Shown here: piece after piece, positions 62,220 to 64,000 of the stretch | Numbering within the stretch: the stretch's first letter is position 1 | Layout: each line of letters starts with the position of its first letter | Made by a program: the position numbers and the translations under genes | The notes under the pieces: model-generated | What the model saw: only the letters and a program-made list of their open reading frames with translations | The model's database searches: none | What the model was told of the DNA's origin: nothing | Assembly (NCBI GenBank): GCA_006176705.1 | Contig: QRFJ01000375.1 | Location: 1 to 64,000 of the forward strand | Direction: 5' to 3' | Length of the DNA: 64,000 nucleotides | From: Cocos nucifera | Taxonomy: Eukaryota; Streptophyta; Magnoliopsida; Arecales; Arecaceae

Positions 62220-62759
62220 TAACTCTTCCTCTTTTTGACAGCATCAAAAAGGCTTAAGGGAAAGATTATGCAATATTATCAAAATCAATAAGCTGTAAGA
62301 ATGTATCAAATTCAGAAAATGTATCAAAACTTATCTTTTGATCTAAAAATATACTCAAGACATTTCTTTCCTTTCAAAAGTTAACTAAAAATCAAATACC
62401 GAAAGCTTTCCCCCTTTTTGCATGAATTGGATTCTTTAATCAAGTTCTCAACCATACCTCTCCCCTTTTTGAATATAATTAATTCATTAAACAGATTTTC
62501 ATATTCAAATACTTTATAGTTTAAGAGTTCAATAAGAATTGATCTTTTCAAATGTTTGAGCAATAAAATCAAGCATAACATTTACTTCAATATTCATCTT
62601 TCATTTTCTTAATAAATATTAGTCAATTAAATTCAGAAAAGATATGTATCAAGAATGTATCAAGCAAATCAATGGTCCTAACATATAGTATTGAAGCAAA
62701 TAAAAGTTACTTTTTTAAATTCATTTCTTAAGAAAAAAATTACCTTGATACAAATAAGT

Positions 62760-63005
62760 TTATAAAGATTTTTCAAGGCACAACAAAAATTTGTCACATA
62801 CATGCAAAGGTAAGGCAGAAGAGTGTCTCATATTTAATAAATGGTCAAGTTTCTGGGACAACTCATCTATCTTATTTTGGATATTAATAGAGTTTTCAGC
62901 TTCATAGATTCCACCACTATTAATTTCATACATGGGTTTATAGGGATCATAGGTGTAAGAAGAAGGGGTAAAGTATTTCCTGGATTGGTGGAAAGGTGCA
63001 GCCAT
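62760..63005 (-). pseudogene. Unidentified minus-strand ORF fragment, possibly retroelement gag
   Basis: Eighty-one codons from an ATG complementary to 63003-63005; the frame stays open upstream for about 20 more codons. The composition looks protein-like (Tyr- and Pro-rich start, then KIDELSQKLDHLL, an amphipathic helix). I do not recognise the family. Its place downstream of a retroelement-like leader (63006-63961) suggests a gag fragment. Confidence 0.3.
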
Positions 63006-63980
63006 AATTCTAGGTTTAACAGCTCTAAGGATTTGTTTAATTTTAGGATCTAGGGGTTAAATTTTAGGTCATGATGATCAATGCCCAAGTAAATGCCCTA
63101 CAATTATACCTTAGAGCAAACACAAAAGGATTTTAGTTTAGTTTTTTTTTTAGAATTTTTTAAATGAGATAAAAATTCTAAAGATGAGAGCCTAAAGTAT
63201 CCTAAAACTAAGAAATAGATTAGAGAAGTTTTATTTAGTTTAATATTTATGGGTTAGCAATCAAGTTATATAATCAATCCTAGCTAAGGATTATGATAGA
63301 TCTAGACAGCTCCTAACTACCAAGATCGCCTTCAAGCCCTTCAAGTAAAGAATTAGTCGATCAACTGATCAGATAAGTGTAAGATCGGTGGGAGTCTCTT
63401 TGTTGCTTACCTTAGACACCAATTGTACTTGACCAGGTAAGCTAATGAAATCAATTAAGTAACCACTTTCCTTCGAGCCCAGTCGTCCCTCAAATCACTT
63501 GCCTAGACACCAATTGAATTGACTAATCGTAACCTGATCTAACTTTTAGGATTTCTTGCCCTAATGAGCTTGAGTGTTCTTAGGGGCCAACGTCTAATTG
63601 ATTTTAAAAATTAAAGGCTTGGGTTAGTGCAATATGAAGGTTTGTAATTTTTGGACCAAGGAAGAATGATCAAATCCTCACCTTATCTTGTTTAATTAGA
63701 TTTAGTGCTTTCAAAATATCTTATGAAGATGAGATGTAAAATATCAAGATGTCCAAGTAAAGTTTAACAATCAAATTTAAATTAGATAGCTTTACTTATT
63801 AGGTTATGTGATTAGGTCTCTAAACCCTAGACAGCTTATGCGATGTCAATGAATTTTTTTAATTTTTTTAAATTTTAATATTTTTTAAAATTTTTTAAAA
63901 TTTTTTTTAGTTATTTAAAGTAACTAAATCATGATCCGCGATAATGGTACTAAAATTTGATTGCTGTCGTAGGCGATCAA
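63006..63980 (-). other. Retroelement-like leader sequence, minus strand
   Basis: No gene. The minus strand carries TTGGTGTCTAAGGTAAG at 63407-63423, identical over these 17 bases to the splice-donor block of family A leaders, and a second, diverged copy (TTGGTGTCTAGGCAAG) near 63499-63515. Near 63930-63960 it reads like a decayed GCGCCGTTGCCGGGGA-type block, as found near the primer site of Athila/Tat-like gypsy elements; that assignment is weak. An A/T homopolymer-rich stretch runs 63850-63910. Confidence 0.35.
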
Positions 63981-64000
63981 AAATAAAACATAACTCACTA

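Noticed and set aside
1..63980. CRISPR arrays, operons, rRNA or tRNA genes
   Set aside because: None seen. The only tRNA-related sequences are short primer binding sites of retroelements.

Overview
The window is a stack of plant LTR retrotransposons; I find no host gene, rRNA or tRNA gene. The copia polyproteins, initiator-Met-tRNA type primer sites (TGGTATCAGAGC) and polypurine tracts ending in GTGGGAG point to a flowering plant with a repeat-rich genome, probably gene-poor heterochromatin. The species cannot be read from the sequence; a monocot is possible. No complete element has an open gag-pol.

Most of the window belongs to one long-LTR Ty1/copia family, called A here: about 10.4 kb, LTRs of about 2.28 kb, a 1.88 kb leader, then gag-protease-integrase-RT-RNase H. 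Five copies are present. A0 (1-1989) is the 3' part of a young copy. A1 (1990-18419) is old and lies beneath A0. A2 (6577-16991) is old and sits in A1's 3' LTR. A4 (28865-39275, minus) and A3 (42673-53086) are young.

A sister family, B (20535-57836 with interruptions), is much more decayed and is the main scaffold. Its 5' LTR is cut by a Tnt1/Tork-like minus-strand element C (18420-20534), which is itself cut by A1. Its leader holds a 3.2 kb solo LTR S (22304-25480). Its RT holds A4. Its 3' LTR holds an LTR fragment D (41947-53218, itself split by A3) and a gag-only element E (54245-57645). To the right are a minus-strand gypsy-like LTR F (58605-59554), a SIRE-like RT fragment G (59555-60329), a SIRE-like minus-strand LTR H (60330-61698), and unassigned minus-strand retroelement sequence to the end. 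Target-site duplications support A2, A3, A4, S and E. The inferred insertion order is G > F > B > C > A1 > A0/A2, six levels.

The most interesting signals concern expression of the A/B families. The long leader carries a strong splice donor (AAG|GTAAGT), a CTAAC/CTAAT branch-site candidate and an acceptor just before the gag ATG, in A2, A3, A4 and decayed B. A two-stem inverted-repeat structure lies upstream of the donor. An in-frame amber codon between integrase and RT is shared by four copies from two LTR subtypes. Eight W-box cores cluster upstream of the LTR TATA box.
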